A stretch of 64,000 nt of DNA from Parvibaculaceae bacterium (GTDB lineage Bacteria > Pseudomonadota > Alphaproteobacteria > Parvibaculales > Parvibaculaceae). Below are positions 46,287 to 56,140 of the stretch, piece after piece. Where the stretch lies: positions 1 to 64,000 of the forward strand of contig JARGNZ010000006.1 of NCBI GenBank assembly GCA_029209985.1. The letters run 5' to 3'. The notes under the pieces are model-generated. The model was not told where the DNA came from. It worked only from the letters and a program-made list of their open reading frames with translations, and searched no databases. The position numbers were made by a program, and so were the translations under genes. The first letter of the stretch is position 1; the number at the start of each line of letters is the position of its first letter.

Positions 46287-47251
46287 GAGACGCCTCCGTC
46301 GGGTAAATTGCGTGAAAGAATGTCGAGCACCGCCATGCGTACGGCAACGCCCATCTCCACTTGTTCTCTAATGACGGATCGATTGATGTCGTCTGCAACG
46401 GCGCTATCAATTTCCACGCCTCGGTTCATCGGGCCGGGGTGCATGATCAATGCCTCTGGGTGGGCGACAGACAGCTTGTCGTAGTCCAAACCGAAGTAGC
46501 GATAGTATTCTCGTACGGAGGGGACGAAGGAGCCATTCATGCGCTCAAGTTGAAGCCGTAGCATCATAACGATGTCAGCGTCCTCGAGGCCCTTTTCCAT
46601 GTCATTGAAGACTTCAACGCCTAAACGTTCGGCATCGGCTGGCAGCAAGGTGGGGGGAGCTACTAGCCGCACCCGCGCGCCCATGGTGTTGAGCAGCAGA
46701 ATGTTTGAGCGGGCCACACGTGAATGCATGATGTCGCCGCAAATGGCCACGATTAACCCCTCAAGGCGACCCTTCCGGCGGCGAATGGTCAAGGCATCGA
46801 GTAGGGCTTGTGTCGGGTGTTCGTGGCGGCCATCGCCTGCATTGACAACGGAGCAGCCTACTTTGCGTGCCAGCAATTCAACCGCGCCACTATTGGCATG
46901 CCGCACGACCAGTAAGTCTGGGTGCATGGCATTTAAGGTTGTTGCGGTGTCGACTAATGTTTCGCCTTTTTTGATGGACGAGTTTTTGACGGACATGTTC
47001 ATCACGTCTGCGCCCAGCCGTTTGCCTGCCAACTCAAAGGAGCTTTGGGTGCGGGTGGAGGCTTCAAAAAAGAGATTGATTTGGGTGCGTCCGCGCAGAA
47101 CTGAGTTCTTTTTGTTTGCCTGCCGGTTTTGATCAACGTAGCCATCGGCTAAATCCAAAATGGACTTGATCTCTTGAGGCAATAGCCCATCGATCCCCAA
47201 TAAATGGCGATGTGGAAAGGTGAGGTCAGTTGTGGATGTTTGTGCGCTCAT
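46283..47251 (-). CDS. pyrB: aspartate carbamoyltransferase catalytic subunit
   Basis: A 322-residue ATCase that makes N-carbamoyl-aspartate in pyrimidine synthesis. The carbamoyl phosphate motif is [13 protein letters not shown] near residue 62, [10 protein letters not shown] is near 140, and [15 protein letters not shown] and [12 protein letters not shown] are typical. A short N-terminal tail precedes RHLLGIDGL. It overlaps the dihydroorotase-like gene downstream, the pattern of organisms whose ATCase uses an inactive dihydroorotase partner. No pyrI gene is near. No leader peptide or attenuator was recognised. Confidence 0.96.
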   Translation of the reverse strand: MSAQTSTTDLTFPHRHLLGIDGLLPQEIKSILDLADGYVDQNRQANKKNSVLRGRTQINLFFEASTRTQSSFELAGKRLGADVMNMSVKNSSIKKGETLVDTATTLNAMHPDLLVVRHANSGAVELLARKVGCSVVNAGDGRHEHPTQALLDALTIRRRKGRLEGLIVAICGDIMHSRVARSNILLLNTMGARVRLVAPPTLLPADAERLGVEVFNDMEKGLEDADIVMMLRLQLERMNGSFVPSVREYYRYFGLDYDKLSVAHPEALIMHPGPMNRGVEIDSAVADDINRSVIREQVEMGVAVRMAVLDILSRNLPDGGVS

Positions 47252-47424
47252 TAAAGGTGCATTCTATAGAGCCCGGAGGCGGTTTTGGCAAGTTTCCAAG
47301 CATTAATCTCAAGGGACAGGCGGAATCACCCCCAGTTGCCCCTCTTTTGACACGCAAGAAGTGATAAACCAACTAGGGAGGTTTGAGAACGTCGATTTCT
47401 CACAATACAGAAGAGCTCGGGGCG

Positions 47425-48339
47425 TTAGGTGAAAAAGTAGAGTGCTGCGGGGATGGTGAATGCTGCGAGTAAGGTGGAGCCAGTGATCAGGCTTGCCATC
47501 AAGGTTGCGTCCCCCCCAAGTTGGCGTGCCAGAATGTAAGAGGAGGATGCTCCGGGCACGGCTGAGCATAGCAGGATGACTTCGCGCGGCAGGCCGGTAA
47601 CGCCGAATACAATGCACCATCCCATCATTAAAGCAGGCATGACGATGAGCTTGAGCGTGCTGGTGAGCATGACGACGTTTCGCTTTGCCATGACTTGAGC
47701 GATTTTTAGACCTGCGCCAACGGCGATCAGGCCAATGGTTAGTGCGGCGCGACCAAGAATGTCGGCGGTGGGGGTGAGGGGGCCGGGAAGGCCAATGCCT
47801 GTGGCGTTCAGAGTGATGCCTGCTGCACATGCCAAGATAAGTGGATTGCGCGAGAGTAGCTTTAGGACAGCGCTTGGGCCAGCAGGGGTGTCGGTGGCAT
47901 AGCGGGTTAAAATAACAACAGACAAGACATTGACTGTTGGCACGAGGACCGCAAAGGAGACCGCCGCAAGGGCTTTACCTTCTGGGCCAAGTAATTGGGC
48001 GATGATGGCGAGAGCCACAAACCCATTCCAGCGGGCGGCACCTTGAAAGACAGAGGAAAACTCTGGCCCAGTGAGTGAGCTTAAAGGGCGCAACAACATC
48101 AATACGAGGACCATTGAAAACAGCCCAGCCCAGAGGCTCCATGCCATGGGCCAAATGTCAAAGTTGCTCAAGTCGGCGGTGGCCAGTGTTGAAAGCAGGA
48201 GGGCTGGAAAAAAAATGTAATAGGTGAGCCGGTCTAGGGGCACCCACAGCCCTTCATCAAGAAAGTCTAACCGACGTATCGTCCAACCAAGGGCAATCAC
48301 AAGGAAAACAGGTGTCAGCGAATTGACAATGGACAGCAT
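47425..48339 (-). CDS. AEC-family membrane transporter
   Basis: A 304-residue auxin efflux carrier-type protein with about ten hydrophobic helices. The opening LTPVFLVIALGWTIRRLDFL and the C-terminal region (MVLMLL, EVILLCSAVPGASSSYILARQLGGD) match the AEC/MleP group. Substrates of bacterial members include malate and other organic acids, but this one cannot be assigned. It is followed by the pyrB gene on the same strand across a gap of about 170 bases, so it need not share its transcript. Confidence 0.88.
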   Translation of the reverse strand: MLSIVNSLTPVFLVIALGWTIRRLDFLDEGLWVPLDRLTYYIFFPALLLSTLATADLSNFDIWPMAWSLWAGLFSMVLVLMLLRPLSSLTGPEFSSVFQGAARWNGFVALAIIAQLLGPEGKALAAVSFAVLVPTVNVLSVVILTRYATDTPAGPSAVLKLLSRNPLILACAAGITLNATGIGLPGPLTPTADILGRAALTIGLIAVGAGLKIAQVMAKRNVVMLTSTLKLIVMPALMMGWCIVFGVTGLPREVILLCSAVPGASSSYILARQLGGDATLMASLITGSTLLAAFTIPAALYFFT

Positions 48340-48411
48340 GGACGGGCTCCGGTTGGTTTTGTTGAGTGTCGGTGACGTGTGCCGCAGGGAAGGCTTTAGA
48401 GAGGTAATGCT

Positions 48412-48882
48412 TTAGAGGTTGCGTAGGCGGTCTAGGGCCCCTTGTAAAATGAAGGAAGCGGCCATTTTGTCGACGACTTCAGAGCGCCGTTTGCGGCTTG
48501 CGTCTGCTTCGAGCAGGGTGCGGGTAACGGCAACTGTAGACAGCCGTTCATCCCATAGGACGACGGGAATCGTTATTTTGGGGGCAAGGTTGCGGATGAA
48601 AGCTCTGGTTGATTGAACGCGCGGGCCTTCGGAACCATCCATGTTGAGGGGAAGCCCCATAATAAGGGCGCCGATTTCTTCACGCTCAATGATGCTGCAC
48701 AGCTGTTCTGCATCTTTGGTGAATTTGGCGCGCCGTATGGTTTCGAGCGGGGTCGCGATGGTCTGCATGGCGTCTGAAACTGCCAATCCAATGGTTTTGG
48801 ACCCCAGATCGAGCCCTAAGAGGCGGCAATATTGGGGCGTTTCGTCTTTGAGTTCGGTAATTTCGATAATTTTTGAGGCCAT
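48412..48882 (-). CDS. ruvX: Holliday junction resolvase-like RuvX (YqgF)
   Basis: A 156-residue RNase H-fold protein: LLGLDLGSKTIGLAVSD at residue 22, then GLPLNMDGSEGPR near 80 and the LWDERLSTV motif near 110. The acidic residues for metal binding are intact. It is a proposed resolvase and is also linked to 16S rRNA 5'-end processing. Conserved beside gatC here on the other strand. Start ATG at 48882. Confidence 0.93.
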   Translation of the reverse strand: MASKIIEITELKDETPQYCRLLGLDLGSKTIGLAVSDAMQTIATPLETIRRAKFTKDAEQLCSIIEREEIGALIMGLPLNMDGSEGPRVQSTRAFIRNLAPKITIPVVLWDERLSTVAVTRTLLEADASRKRRSEVVDKMAASFILQGALDRLRNL

Positions 48883-49080
48883 GGCCCCTCATAAAGGGCT
48901 TAGGAGGCGCTGTAAATCATTGATGTGTGCGGATTGTCGGGGATATCTACCTCATATGTGCCGGATATGTGTCTGTGCTGGTTGCGGGGGGGCGGGTGCT
49001 CTGATATTTTCCGCGCCAAAGGGGTTCATGGCGTTGGCTATGTGCTCGTCCTGCTTAAATTTCAACACAGAGTGAGGCCT

Positions 49081-49368
49081 ATGTCGGTCGACCAGAACAC
49101 TGTACGCAAGGTGGCTCATCTTGCCCGCATCGCCGTCCAAGAGGACGAGCTTGATCATTTTGCCAAGGAAATGTCCACAATTTTGGACTGGGTAGAGCAA
49201 TTGAGCGAGGTCAACACTGACCAAGTGGAGCCCATGACGAGTGCTGTGGCGCAGAATATGCGCGTGCGGGCCGATGAGGTGACGTCTCCGCCATTACGTG
49301 ATGAAGTGACACGTAATGCGTCTGGGGCCGAAGACGGCTTTTTTGCCGTGCCAAAAGTTGTGGAATAG
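49081..49368 (+). CDS. gatC: Asp-tRNA(Asn)/Glu-tRNA(Gln) amidotransferase subunit C
   Basis: A 95-residue GatC. The ordered helix TVRKVAHLARIAVQEDELDHFAKEM and the VEPMTSAV and C-terminal FFAVPKVVE motifs are typical. It helps fold and hold GatA with GatB. Upstream in-frame codons (from 48925) are rejected for lack of similarity; GAGG lies close before the ATG at 49081. gatA follows 9 bases later. Confidence 0.95.
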   Translation: MSVDQNTVRKVAHLARIAVQEDELDHFAKEMSTILDWVEQLSEVNTDQVEPMTSAVAQNMRVRADEVTSPPLRDEVTRNASGAEDGFFAVPKVVE

Positions 49369-49377
49369 GGGCGCGTA

Positions 49378-50856
49378 ATGACTGAACTGACGAAATTAAA
49401 TTTGGCCGAGGCACGCGATAAGCTTGTTGCTAAGGAAATTACCGCCCAAGAATTGACGCAAGCCTATGTGAGCGCGATCGAAGCGGCTCGCCCCCTCAAT
49501 GCGTATGTGTTGGAGACAGCGGATAAAGCGATTGAGATGGCGAAAGCCAGCGACGCCCGTTTGCAAAAAGGTGAGGGCGGTGCTCTAGAGGGTGTGCCGC
49601 TTGGCATTAAAGACCTTTTCTGTACTAAAGATGTGCGCACCACGGCATGCAGCCATATTCTTGATGGGTATGTGCCTGCATATGAAAGCACCGTAACCGC
49701 TAACCTTTGGGCGGACGGGGCTGTGTTGCTTGGCAAGCTCAATAATGATGAATTTGCGATGGGCTCATCCAATGAGACGAGCTACGAGGGGGCTGTTGTG
49801 AACCCGTGGCGCCGTGAAGGGGATGACACCCAATTGGTGCCTGGTGGTTCTTCGGGTGGATCGTCCGCCGCTGTTGCAGCTGAAATTGCGTTGGCCACTA
49901 CGGCGACGGATACAGGTGGTTCTATTCGCCAGCCTGCCGCCTTTACCGGCACTGTCGGGTTGAAGCCTACTTATGGACGGTGCTCGCGGTGGGGTGTGGT
50001 TGCGTTTGCATCCTCTCTCGATCAGCCGGGGCCTATTACGCGCACCGTGCGCGATGCAGCGGTGATGCTGAAAAGCATGGCTGGATTTGATCCCAAAGAC
50101 ACCACCAGCGTTGATGCGCCAGTACCGGACTATGAAACGGCTTTGACGGGCGATATTCGTGGTCTGAAAGTCGGTATTCCTAAGGAGTACCGGGTTGACG
50201 GGATGGCCGCTGAGATCGATAGCCTATGGCAACAAGGTATTGATTGGCTGAAGCAAGCGGGGGCTGAGATTGTTGACGTAAGTTTGCCACATACGAAATA
50301 TGCATTGCCTGCATATTACATCGTGGCACCTGCTGAAGCTTCCTCCAACTTGGCGCGGTATGACGGTGTGCGTTATGGTCTACGCGTTGATGGTGAAAAC
50401 ATTTCTGATATGTACGAACAAACGCGTGCGGCGGGCTTTGGTGACGAAGTCAAACGCCGTGTGATGGTGGGTACTTACGTTTTGTCAGCAGGTTATTACG
50501 ATGCGTATTACATCAAAGCACAAAAGGTACGTACTTTGATCGCGCAGGATTTTGCTCAGGCCTATGAGAAGTGTGATGTGTTGTTGACCCCAACAACCCC
50601 GACACCGGCTTTCGGCATTGGCGAGAAGCTGGATGATCCATTGTCGATGTATCTCAATGATGTGTTTACGGTGCCTGCAAACTTGGCAGGGCTACCGGGC
50701 ATTTCTGTTCCTGCGGGATTGAGCGCGAATGGATTGCCGCTTGGGTTGCAATTAATCGGCAAAACCTTTGATGAAGAAACTTTGTTGCGGGCAGCGGGTG
50801 TGCTTGAAGAAGCCGCCGCCTTTACCGCAGCGCCAGAAGCCTGGTGGAGAGCCTAA
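49378..50856 (+). CDS. gatA: Asp-tRNA(Asn)/Glu-tRNA(Gln) amidotransferase subunit A
   Basis: A 492-residue amidase. The catalytic Lys is in [11 protein letters not shown] near residue 78, and the cis-Ser and nucleophilic Ser lie in [21 protein letters not shown], with [13 protein letters not shown] completing the signature. It releases ammonia from glutamine for the amidation of mischarged Glu-tRNA(Gln) or Asp-tRNA(Asn). The stop codon overlaps the gatB ATG (TAATG). Full length. Confidence 0.97.
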   Translation: MTELTKLNLAEARDKLVAKEITAQELTQAYVSAIEAARPLNAYVLETADKAIEMAKASDARLQKGEGGALEGVPLGIKDLFCTKDVRTTACSHILDGYVPAYESTVTANLWADGAVLLGKLNNDEFAMGSSNETSYEGAVVNPWRREGDDTQLVPGGSSGGSSAAVAAEIALATTATDTGGSIRQPAAFTGTVGLKPTYGRCSRWGVVAFASSLDQPGPITRTVRDAAVMLKSMAGFDPKDTTSVDAPVPDYETALTGDIRGLKVGIPKEYRVDGMAAEIDSLWQQGIDWLKQAGAEIVDVSLPHTKYALPAYYIVAPAEASSNLARYDGVRYGLRVDGENISDMYEQTRAAGFGDEVKRRVMVGTYVLSAGYYDAYYIKAQKVRTLIAQDFAQAYEKCDVLLTPTTPTPAFGIGEKLDDPLSMYLNDVFTVPANLAGLPGISVPAGLSANGLPLGLQLIGKTFDEETLLRAAGVLEEAAAFTAAPEAWWRA

Positions 50857-52328
50857 TGACTGATACATCCAATTACATTGAAGGCCTTACAGGTTCTTGG
50901 GAAATCGTAATGGGTTTGGAAATTCACGCTCAAGTGGTTTCAAACTCTAAGTTGTTTTCGGGTGCGCCTACTGAATTTGGTGCCGAGCAAAATACGCAAG
51001 TTTCATTGGTCGATGCGGCCTTGCCTGGCATGTTGCCGGTCATCAACGAAAAATGTGTTGAACAAGCTGTGCGCACTGGCTTGGGATTGAAAGCCCAAGT
51101 TAATTTGCGCTCTGTTTTCGATCGCAAAAATTACTTCTATCCAGATTTGCCGCAAGGTTATCAAATTTCGCAGTTTAAGGACCCCATCATTGGGGAGGGG
51201 CTGGTTGAAATTGATTTGCCGGACGGTAGTACAAAAGATGTGCGCATTGAGCGCCTTCACTTGGAACAAGATGCGGGTAAATCGTTGCACGATCAGCATC
51301 CGTCCATGAGCTTTGTTGATCTCAACCGATCTGGCGTTGCTTTGATGGAAATTGTGTCTATGCCGGATATGCGTTGCGCGGAAGAAGCGCAGGCGTATGT
51401 GAAGAAAATTCGTGCAATTTTGCGGTATTTGGGGACTTGCGACGGGAATATGGAGCAAGGTTCCATGCGTGCAGATGTGAATGTTTCTGTGCGTCGTCCG
51501 GGTGAAGAGTTGGGGACACGGTGCGAAATTAAGAACGTGAACTCCATCCGCTTTATTGGTCAAGCCATTGAATATGAAGCGCGTCGCCAAGTTGAAGTGA
51601 TTGAAGATGGCGGCACGATTACGCAGGAAACACGTTTGTTTGATTCAAAAGCAGGTGTGACACGGTCTATGCGCTCTAAAGAAGAAGCGCATGATTACCG
51701 ATATTTCCCTGACCCAGATTTGCTGCCTCTCGTTTTCACGCAAGAGTATGTTGACGCGATTGCTGCCACTTTGCCGGAATTGCCAGACGATAAGAAGGCT
51801 CGTTTTGTTTCTGACTACGGCCTTTCTATCTATGACGCAGGTGTTTTGGTTAGTGAAAAAGTACGGGCAGAGTTTTTTGAAGACGTTGCAAAAGGGCGCG
51901 ATGCGAAGATGGCATCCAACTGGGTAACCGGTGATTTCTTTGGTGCGTTGAACAAGGCTGGACTGACGATCGAAACCTCTCCGGTGAATGCGAAACAACT
52001 TGGAGAGCTGATTGATTTAATTAAAGACGACACTATCTCCGGGCGAATCGCAAAGGACGTTTTTGAAATAATGTTCGAAACTGGCGATGATCCTGCAAAA
52101 ATTGTTGATGAAAAGGGTTTGCGTCAGGTAACTGATTTGAGCGCTATTGAAGCGGCAATTGATGAGGTAATGGCGGCTAATCCTGATAAGGTTCAACAAG
52201 CAATTGAGAAACCAAAAATGGTTGGTTGGTTTGTTGGACAAGTCATGAAAGCCACGTCCGGTAAGGCAAATCCGCAAGCCGTGAATAAATTGCTTGCTGC
52301 AAAATTCCCTCCGTCAGCAGAAGACTAG
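50856..52328 (+). CDS. gatB: Asp-tRNA(Asn)/Glu-tRNA(Gln) amidotransferase subunit B
   Basis: A 490-residue GatB. It phosphorylates the mischarged tRNA carboxylate and transfers ammonia. Motifs are EIHAQV near residue 27, [18 protein letters not shown] near 90, GALMEIVS-like [13 protein letters not shown] and the C-terminal [11 protein letters not shown] helix (YqeY-like domain). The gene starts at ATG overlapping the gatA stop, so the three subunits are one operon. The last 500 bases are more AT-rich than the preceding genes. A non-coding gap of about 230 bases follows. Confidence 0.97.
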   Translation: MTDTSNYIEGLTGSWEIVMGLEIHAQVVSNSKLFSGAPTEFGAEQNTQVSLVDAALPGMLPVINEKCVEQAVRTGLGLKAQVNLRSVFDRKNYFYPDLPQGYQISQFKDPIIGEGLVEIDLPDGSTKDVRIERLHLEQDAGKSLHDQHPSMSFVDLNRSGVALMEIVSMPDMRCAEEAQAYVKKIRAILRYLGTCDGNMEQGSMRADVNVSVRRPGEELGTRCEIKNVNSIRFIGQAIEYEARRQVEVIEDGGTITQETRLFDSKAGVTRSMRSKEEAHDYRYFPDPDLLPLVFTQEYVDAIAATLPELPDDKKARFVSDYGLSIYDAGVLVSEKVRAEFFEDVAKGRDAKMASNWVTGDFFGALNKAGLTIETSPVNAKQLGELIDLIKDDTISGRIAKDVFEIMFETGDDPAKIVDEKGLRQVTDLSAIEAAIDEVMAANPDKVQQAIEKPKMVGWFVGQVMKATSGKANPQAVNKLLAAKFPPSAED

Positions 52329-52557
52329 ACGCATATTTCGCGCTTAGAGTGAACGCTTTCTAAACACATTTGCAAGAATGTGTTGCGTGAGCTCGTGCGC
52401 AAATGTCAATCAAATAGTTGCTCATTGCGATTTCGTTGCTCATAGTAAGTGCGCGTCCCATTAGTTTTGTTTGGGGGCGTTCATTGAATGTGCGTTGAGA
52501 CCTTTTTTATTTCATGTCGTCACAGGAAAAAAAAGGCACATCAGGAGCGAAGGGACA

Positions 52558-53055
52558 ATGGCTACAACACCGAAGAGAAAAGCTGCGGCGAAGAAAAAAC
52601 CAGCAGCGAAGAAAAAGGCAACAGTAAAAAAGACTGCGGCCAAAAAGAAAGCGGCACCTAAGCGGAAGGTCGTTGCTAAGAAAAAAGTAGCAGCTAAGAA
52701 GAAAGTAGCTGCGAAGAAAAAGGTAGCGGCTAAGAAGAAAGCTGCCCCTAAGAAAAAAGTAGCGGCTAAGAAAAAGGCCGCTCCTAAGAAGAAAGTCGCA
52801 GCTAAGAAAAAAGTAGCCGCGAAGAAAAAGGTAGCCGCTAAGAAGAAAGCTGCTCCTAAGAAAAAAGTAGCGGCTAAGAAAAAAGCTGCTCCGAAGAAAA
52901 AAACGGTCGCTAAGAAAAAAACCGTTGCCAAGAAAAAGACAGTAGCGAAGAAAAAAGCTGCACCTAAGCGTAAGGCGGCGGCCAAAAAGGCAGCTCCTAA
53001 GCGTAAGGCTGCTGCTAAAAAAGCTGCACCAAAACGTAAAACGGCTCGTAAATAG
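52558..53055 (+). CDS. histone H1-like lysine/alanine-rich repeat protein
   Basis: A 165-residue, extremely basic protein, nearly all Lys, Ala, Pro, Val and Thr. It is built from 5-residue units such as KKKVA, KKKAA and KKKTV, about 30 of them. It resembles the AlgP/HupN/histone H1-like group, which binds and compacts DNA. No folded domain is visible. The ATG at 52558 follows GGAG..AGGG; the open frame upstream is unrelated. Repeat copy number may vary between strains. The same type of tail ends topA. Confidence 0.8.
   Translation: MATTPKRKAAAKKKPAAKKKATVKKTAAKKKAAPKRKVVAKKKVAAKKKVAAKKKVAAKKKAAPKKKVAAKKKAAPKKKVAAKKKVAAKKKVAAKKKAAPKKKVAAKKKAAPKKKTVAKKKTVAKKKTVAKKKAAPKRKAAAKKAAPKRKAAAKKAAPKRKTARK
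52576..53052 (+). repeat. tandem lysine-codon repeats
   Basis: Roughly 30 imperfect 15-base units, aag-aaa-aaa/aag-(gta/gct)-gcn, with varied third positions. Prone to slippage or unequal recombination, so length polymorphism is likely. Confidence 0.8.
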
Positions 53056-53067
53056 GCCGCCGTTTTT
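53038..53067 (+). terminator. terminator after the H1-like gene
   Basis: AAAACGGC and GCCGTTTT form an 8-bp stem around a 13-base loop, followed by T. The stem overlaps the stop codon at 53053-53055. Confidence 0.6.
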
Positions 53068-53409
53068 GACAGTCTACCGCGTCTGCGGGGCGTTTTGGCT
53101 CAATTTGAGCTTGCCCCGCAGAGCGAAGACGCCAGATTTTTACTGAGTTCCTAGTCAGTTTCTGGTGGGAGCTTTCATTTGCTCCGGTTTCTGGCTGTTT
53201 AACTTCTACGTGCTCATTTCTCATATTTTGCCAATGCGTATCCATCGTTCTGATGTGTGATCAGTTGATGGGCGCACTTTGATGCCCAGCTTTTGCGCTG
53301 CTAATGGCTTTCCCAACCTCAAAATAAGACATCTTGGAAAACCGTGGTATATTGATGCGGAATAGAAGAGCGGTATGCTCTTCCATATGGTTTGACGAGG
53401 GGAAGTGCT
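53056..53409. other. intergenic region with large stem-loop
   Basis: The region between the H1-like gene and the small secreted protein gene. A long stem TCTGCGGGGC/GCCCCGCAGA (53082-53122) encloses GCTCA-at-TTGAGC, so nearly the whole 41 bases pair. There is no T-run after it. No gene is seen in the rest. Confidence 0.5.
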
Positions 53410-53763
53410 GTGCGACATTTCATGCTTGGATTGGCTTGTGCCTCTACTTTATCTGTAGGGATGATTTCTGAAAGTTTGGCCGAGCGCCAAACGGCCACGG
53501 GAACGCGGATTGAAAGCCAAGAATACAGTACATCACGCAATTGGGGGCGACAGTTGGACTTGCCCCAAAGCGGTAAGATTGTGCGCGTGATGGACGGCAC
53601 TTATGGATTTCAGTTGGTGCGGGCAGATGGCACGGTTGCGGCTGACTTTTTGTTTCCGGAAGACGCCATTGGGACTGAACTGGCAGCTGGACGATATCAA
53701 TTGTTGCCACTTGTTTGCCAAAAGCATCAACACCACCATGTGGAAGTCACAGTCGAATACTAG
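53410..53763 (+). CDS. small secreted protein of unknown function
   Basis: A 117-residue protein I do not recognise. A signal peptide is likely (MRHFMLGLACASTLSVGM, cleavage near SLAERQ). The mature part is about 90 residues, with FQLVRADGTVAADFLFPED in the middle and the ending CQKHQHHHVEVTVEY, rich in His, which might bind a metal. The start is GTG at 53410 with GAGGGGA upstream; the in-frame TTG at 53392 is less likely. The next gene, a glutathione transferase, starts 98 bases later. Confidence 0.6.
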   Translation: MRHFMLGLACASTLSVGMISESLAERQTATGTRIESQEYSTSRNWGRQLDLPQSGKIVRVMDGTYGFQLVRADGTVAADFLFPEDAIGTELAAGRYQLLPLVCQKHQHHHVEVTVEY

Positions 53764-53861
53764 ATAGGTGGCGGTGTGCTCTCCGGCATTGGTTTGGCTC
53801 TTGTAGGTTGGCGAGTTGACCTTACATAGAGGCGATCTCATTCCTTATGCGGGAGGCATAT

Positions 53862-54494
53862 ATGATCGATTTATATACTTGGACAACACCAAACGGCCGC
53901 AAGGTTTCCATTATGCTGGAAGAAACGGGGCTGGAATATACGCCCCATACTGTCAATCTCACTCAAGATGAACAGTTTGATCCGGCGTTCCTCTCTATCA
54001 GCCCGAACAATCGTATTCCTGCAATTATTGATCGCGCGACCCCTGAGGGGGACGTATCAGTTTTTGAATCTGGTGCCATTCTTATGTACCTAGCGGATAA
54101 AACGGGGCAATTCCTTCCTGCTTCTGGTGCCGCACGGGCGAAGGTGTTGGAGTGGAGCTTTTGGCAAATGGGTGGTCTGGGGCCAATGATGGGGCAGGCC
54201 AGCTTTTTTGTGAACACAGCGCCTGAACAAATTCCTTATGCCATTGATCGCTACATTTCAGAAAGTGCACGCCTGATGAATGTGCTTAATACTCAGCTTA
54301 CGGACAATGAGTTTGTGGCTGGAGAGTATTCGATCGCCGATATGCTGATCTATCCATGGCTTGCTATTGGCTATGATTTGATAAAATCGGCGAAGCCCGA
54401 AATTATAGGTAAGGGCGCTCATGTTGGGCGTTGGCTCAAGGCTGTCGGTGAACGTCCGGCGGTTCAAAAGGGTATGTTGGTGCCTAAGGTTTAG
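53862..54494 (+). CDS. glutathione S-transferase-like protein
   Basis: A 210-residue GST of the YfcG/Ure2p-like group. The thioredoxin-fold N-domain has LYTWTTPNGRKVSIMLEE, where Thr/Asn take the place of Ser/Tyr, with NNRIPAI and FESGAILMYLADK. The all-helical C-domain carries YSIADMLIYPW. YfcG-type enzymes reduce disulfides using glutathione. GGGAGG precedes the ATG at 53862 by 6 bases. A strong terminator follows. Confidence 0.88.
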   Translation: MIDLYTWTTPNGRKVSIMLEETGLEYTPHTVNLTQDEQFDPAFLSISPNNRIPAIIDRATPEGDVSVFESGAILMYLADKTGQFLPASGAARAKVLEWSFWQMGGLGPMMGQASFFVNTAPEQIPYAIDRYISESARLMNVLNTQLTDNEFVAGEYSIADMLIYPWLAIGYDLIKSAKPEIIGKGAHVGRWLKAVGERPAVQKGMLVPKV

Positions 54495-54561
54495 CGCGAT
54501 AAGGCCCTTGCATTTTTTGATTTTGGCTAATTTCACTCAGACAATTGGTCCTATTTTTGTG

Positions 54562-54603
54562 AATCCAACGTATATACGGTTCGTATGCGTTGGATTTTTT
54601 TTG
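54562..54603 (+). terminator. terminator after the glutathione transferase gene
   Basis: AATCCAACG ... CGTTGGATT, a 9-bp stem extended by a further TATACG/CGTATG helix with a bulge, followed by a run of T. About 68 bases past the stop codon. Confidence 0.85.
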
Positions 54604-54825
54604 TGTGTGTGGCATTTTCTTATCCTATTGATTTTGCTTGTGTATTTCTCCTGTGTCGTGAAGTTTTGAACGAAATTTTTGACTTTAGTCCGGGGGCGTC
54701 ATTTTTCTGCGTGCCGTTAACCATTTTTTTAAATGCCCCGTGGCTTCATTCACCTCATGAGATTGCTGTTGGAAGCAATTTGGGGAACTTGTCCTGGGTG
54801 GGACAGGAATTTGATGGAGGCGAAT
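54604..54825. other. AT-rich intergenic region before the Sel1-like gene
   Basis: No gene seen. It contains GGGGC..ATTT/AAAT..GCCCC and CTTGTCC/GGGACA weak stems and a T-rich tract. It should carry the promoter of the Sel1-like gene. Confidence 0.4.
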
Positions 54826-55095
54826 ATGGCACGTGTAGAACATGGTACACTTGAGCAATGTGAGTTGGCGGCGCAAGCTGGTCAAAGCGATGCGCTCTAT
54901 AATTTGGGTTTGATTTATTCAACAGGTAGTGGTGTTGATGTGGACTTTGTGGTTGCCCACAAATGGTTCAACCTTGCTGCTTTACGTGGCAGCTCGGAAG
55001 CGCAAGACCGCCGCTCAGACATGGCACGCGAAATGGAACCATCGCAAATTGCTGAAGCTCAGCGCCAAGCACGTGAGTGGTTGCAACAACACTAA
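54826..55095 (+). CDS. small Sel1-repeat protein
   Basis: An 89-residue protein with one clear Sel1-like repeat: SDALYNLGLIYSTGSGVDVDFVVAHKWFNLAALRGSSEAQDRR (about residues 20-65), the helix-turn-helix motif used for protein contacts. A polar helix with AEAQRQAREWL ends it. Its target is unknown. The ATG at 54826 has GGAGG 6 bases upstream; a longer frame from 54733 lacks one. The tesB gene follows after about 140 bases on the same strand. Confidence 0.75.
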   Translation: MARVEHGTLEQCELAAQAGQSDALYNLGLIYSTGSGVDVDFVVAHKWFNLAALRGSSEAQDRRSDMAREMEPSQIAEAQRQAREWLQQH

Positions 55096-55238
55096 TCGTT
55101 GTTGCCCCTCGTCTTGGCTCTATAAGTTTGGGCGTATGGTAGGGTTGAGGGGTAAAAGTTCACTTCATTCCGTTTTCGCTAGGCGAATCCCGTTATAATA
55201 GAGCGCCGCTGGTTGGGTGGCTCATTGGAGTGACGTGT

Positions 55239-56102
55239 ATGACAGATGCTGTTGAAGACCTGATTTCCTTATTGGATTTGGAAGTTATTGAGCAAAACCT
55301 TTTCCGTGGGCACAATCCAGAAGTAACGTGGCAGCGTGTTTTTGGCGGTCAGGTGATTGCGCAAGCCCTTGTGGCGGCCTATCGGACTGTCCCTGACGAC
55401 CGAATTTGCCACTCTCTCCATGCATATTTTATTCGGCCAGGGGACCCGCATATTCCAATTCTTTATGAGGTGGACCGGGCCCGGGATGGACGGAGTTTTA
55501 CGACGCGTCGGGTTGTTGCGATTCAACATGGCAAGCAAATTTTCAATTTAGCCGCTTCATTCCAAATTCAAGAAGATGGATTTGAACATCAGATTGATAT
55601 GCCAGATGTGGCGATGCCTGAGGCGCTTCCAACGGACCGCGAGCGCCGTGAGAAAATTGCCGACAAGTTGCCAGAAGCAATTGCGACGCATTTTGCGCGC
55701 CCACGCCCCATCGAAATTCGGCCCGTCAATCCTCAGGACTTTATCAATCCGCAAAAAGCAGAACCGTTTCAAGATGTATGGATGCGCGCCACTAGCCCGG
55801 TGCCAGATGATATACGCTTGAACCAAGCCATGCTTGCCTATGCCTCAGATATGACGTTGCTCGATACATGCTCGCGCCCTCATGGGGTAAGTTGGGTATC
55901 AGGGAAATTACAATCTGCCAGCCTTGATCATGCCTTGTGGTTTCACCATCCAGTGAAAATGGACGATTGGTTGCTGTATGCGCAAGACGCGCCAAGTGCG
56001 CAGGGCGCGCGGGGGTTCAATCGAGGCAGCATTTATACCCGCGAAGGCAAATTGGTTGCCTCTGTGGCCCAAGAAGGGCTTGTGCGGTATCACGACGATT
56101 AA
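55239..56102 (+). CDS. tesB: acyl-CoA thioesterase II
   Basis: A 287-residue double hot-dog thioesterase that hydrolyses acyl-CoA to free acid and CoA. The N-domain shows FRGHNPEVTWQRVFGGQVIAQALVAA and FIRPGDPHIPILYEV; GRSFTTRRVVAIQHGKQIFNLAASFQ follows. The C-domain has ACDMTLL-like AYASDMTLLDT and HALWFHHPVKMDDWLLY with the catalytic Asp/Thr/Gln triad presumably preserved. The ATG at 55239 is 8 bases after GGAG. A terminator follows. Confidence 0.94.
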   Translation: MTDAVEDLISLLDLEVIEQNLFRGHNPEVTWQRVFGGQVIAQALVAAYRTVPDDRICHSLHAYFIRPGDPHIPILYEVDRARDGRSFTTRRVVAIQHGKQIFNLAASFQIQEDGFEHQIDMPDVAMPEALPTDRERREKIADKLPEAIATHFARPRPIEIRPVNPQDFINPQKAEPFQDVWMRATSPVPDDIRLNQAMLAYASDMTLLDTCSRPHGVSWVSGKLQSASLDHALWFHHPVKMDDWLLYAQDAPSAQGARGFNRGSIYTREGKLVASVAQEGLVRYHDD

Positions 56103-56140
56103 TGTGAGCGACGTGTTTACGCGCGTATGATTTTTTAATA

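Noticed and set aside
47309-47830. A 173-codon minus-strand frame within the AEC transporter region
   Set aside because: It is read out of phase with a clear membrane transporter and has an Arg/His-rich composition typical of a shadow frame.
52512-52985. A 157-codon minus-strand frame opposite the H1-like gene, rich in Phe and Ala
   Set aside because: It is the complement of lysine codons; its composition is an artefact of the repeats.
52558-53055. CRISPR or mobile-element repeats
   Set aside because: The repeats are in-frame codon repeats without spacers. No transposase or CRISPR array was seen in the window.
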